Shown here piece after piece: positions 31,307 through 32,000 of a DNA stretch of 32,000 nucleotides. How positions within the stretch are numbered: the first letter of the stretch is position 1; each line of letters begins with the position of its first letter. Origin of the DNA: Deltaproteobacteria bacterium (GTDB taxonomy: Bacteria; Desulfobacterota_B; Binatia; UBA9968); NCBI GenBank assembly GCA_005879255.1, contig VBKY01000092.1, forward strand, positions 1 through 32,000. The letters are read 5' to 3'. Made by a program: the position numbers and the translations under genes. The notes under the pieces were generated by a model. The model was not told the DNA's origin. It saw nothing but the letters and a program-made list of their open reading frames with translations, and searched no databases.

Positions 31307-32000
31307 ATGAACCAAGTTCGGCGTAAGCGTATTCTCTTCGTCGCCGAAGCCGTTACCCTCGCTCATGTCGTGCGCCCTTTAGTCTTGGCTCAGTCTCTTG
31401 ATCCGGCCCGATTTGAAATCCACTATGCTTCCGCAAGGCGGTATGATTTCGTCTTTGACCAAGCAACTTTCCATCGTTGGGAAATCAACAGCGTACCGAG
31501 CCAAGCGTTTCTAGATGCTCTCGCCGGCGGGTCGCGACTGTACAGTCTTCGTACACTAAGTAAATACGTTGAAGAAGATCTTGAGCTGCTTGATGGGATC
31601 CGCCCTGATCTTGTCGTGGGGGACTTCCGCCTTTCGTTGGCCGTGAGCGCGCCACTCGCCAAAGTTCCGTACGCAGCCATCGCCAATGCATATTGGAGCC
31701 CATTCACGACGTTCAAACATTTTCCATTGCCTGAGGTGCCGATAACACGTCTATTGGGTCCAGGCTTAGCAAGCCTGCTTTTTAACTTACTTCAACCCGT
31801 AGTCTTCGCTTATCACGCGCTTCCTATGAACAAACTTCGGCAAAGGCATGGACTTGCCAGATTGGGAAGCTTGCTGGATGTATACACTGCAGCTGACTAT
31901 ACCCTCTATGCAGACCCCGTAGGATTTTTCCCAACGAGAAATCTTCCCCCCAATCACCGGTTCCTTGGCCCAATTCACTGGTCACCAAAAATCGCTCTGC
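31307..32000 (+). CDS. GT1/MGT-like glycosyltransferase (partial, N-terminal part)
   Basis: The frame is open from an ATG four bases after the ACP stop to the window edge (231 residues). It begins with a Rossmann strand (RRKRILFVAEAVTLAHVVRP) typical of GT-B enzymes of the GT1/UGT type, then RFEIHYASARRYDFVF, RPDLVVGDFRLSLAVSAPLAKVPYAAI and YWSPF, the acceptor-side pattern of MGT-like macrolide and sterol glycosyltransferases. The donor-binding C-terminal half is outside the window. As the last visible gene of the operon it could glycosylate the acylated product, giving a glycolipid. Confidence 0.88.
   Translation, partial: MNQVRRKRILFVAEAVTLAHVVRPLVLAQSLDPARFEIHYASARRYDFVFDQATFHRWEINSVPSQAFLDALAGGSRLYSLRTLSKYVEEDLELLDGIRPDLVVGDFRLSLAVSAPLAKVPYAAIANAYWSPFTTFKHFPLPEVPITRLLGPGLASLLFNLLQPVVFAYHALPMNKLRQRHGLARLGSLLDVYTAADYTLYADPVGFFPTRNLPPNHRFLGPIHWSPKIAL

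Overview
The window looks like a chromosomal piece of an environmental Gram-negative bacterium of roughly 50% G+C. Evidence for an outer membrane is a Tad pilus secretin and a PEP-CTERM/exosortase-type protein. The mix of Tad pilus, c-di-GMP signalling with a GEMM riboswitch, several sigma-54-type promoters, an HTTM-DCC fusion and PEP-CTERM genes suggests a deltaproteobacterial-like lineage (Desulfobacterota/Binatota type) or another proteobacterial relative. This is inference from gene content; no marker gene fixes the taxonomy. No tRNA, rRNA, CRISPR array or insertion sequence was seen.

Layout. (1) 1-7.5 kb, minus strand: a Tad/Flp pilus operon in the order flp, tadV/cpaA, cpaB, cpaC, cpaE, cpaF, tadB, tadC (cut by the window edge). 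A strong stem-loop separates flp from the assembly genes. (2) 7.6-11.7 kb, plus strand: a tiny signal-peptide-like ORF, a response regulator with an active-looking GGDEF domain, an overlapping sensor histidine kinase and a polytopic membrane protein. (3) 12.0-14.06 kb: an EAL protein behind a sigma-54-type promoter, then a small secreted protein with a clear terminator. (4) 14.4-16.1 kb: a sigma-54-type promoter, a c-di-GMP-I (GEMM) riboswitch and a secreted subtilisin-like protease gene broken by a one-base frameshift. (5) 16.2-18.9 kb, minus: an HTTM-DCC membrane protein and a PEP-CTERM protein, the latter with its own sigma-54-type promoter and an upstream inverted repeat. (6) 20.0-25.2 kb, minus: asparagine synthetase-like AsnB, and a compact set of nucleotidyltransferase, HprK-related kinase, PqqD-like peptide chaperone and a 106-residue peptide with an RRR-plus-hydrophobic segment. 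(7) 25.6-32 kb, plus: an exosortase-system-associated acyltransferase, a ThiF-like adenylyltransferase, a nitroreductase-like protein, a membrane hexapeptide acyltransferase, an acyl-activating enzyme, an acyl carrier protein and a GT1-like glycosyltransferase.

How they may work together. The GGDEF regulator, the EAL protein and the riboswitch form a possible make, break and sense circuit for c-di-GMP within about 7 kb. The two most unusual blocks are the divergently transcribed peptide/PqqD/HprK-like set, which resembles a ribosomal peptide maturation system without a known product, and the acyl/adenylate/ACP/glycosyltransferase operon, which resembles a small acylated metabolite or glycolipid pathway. 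The PEP-CTERM promoter region and the divergent promoter region of these two blocks share a TGTAA-N7-TTACA inverted repeat and near-consensus sigma-54 sites, suggesting co-regulation with the exosortase system. No exosortase gene lies in the window.
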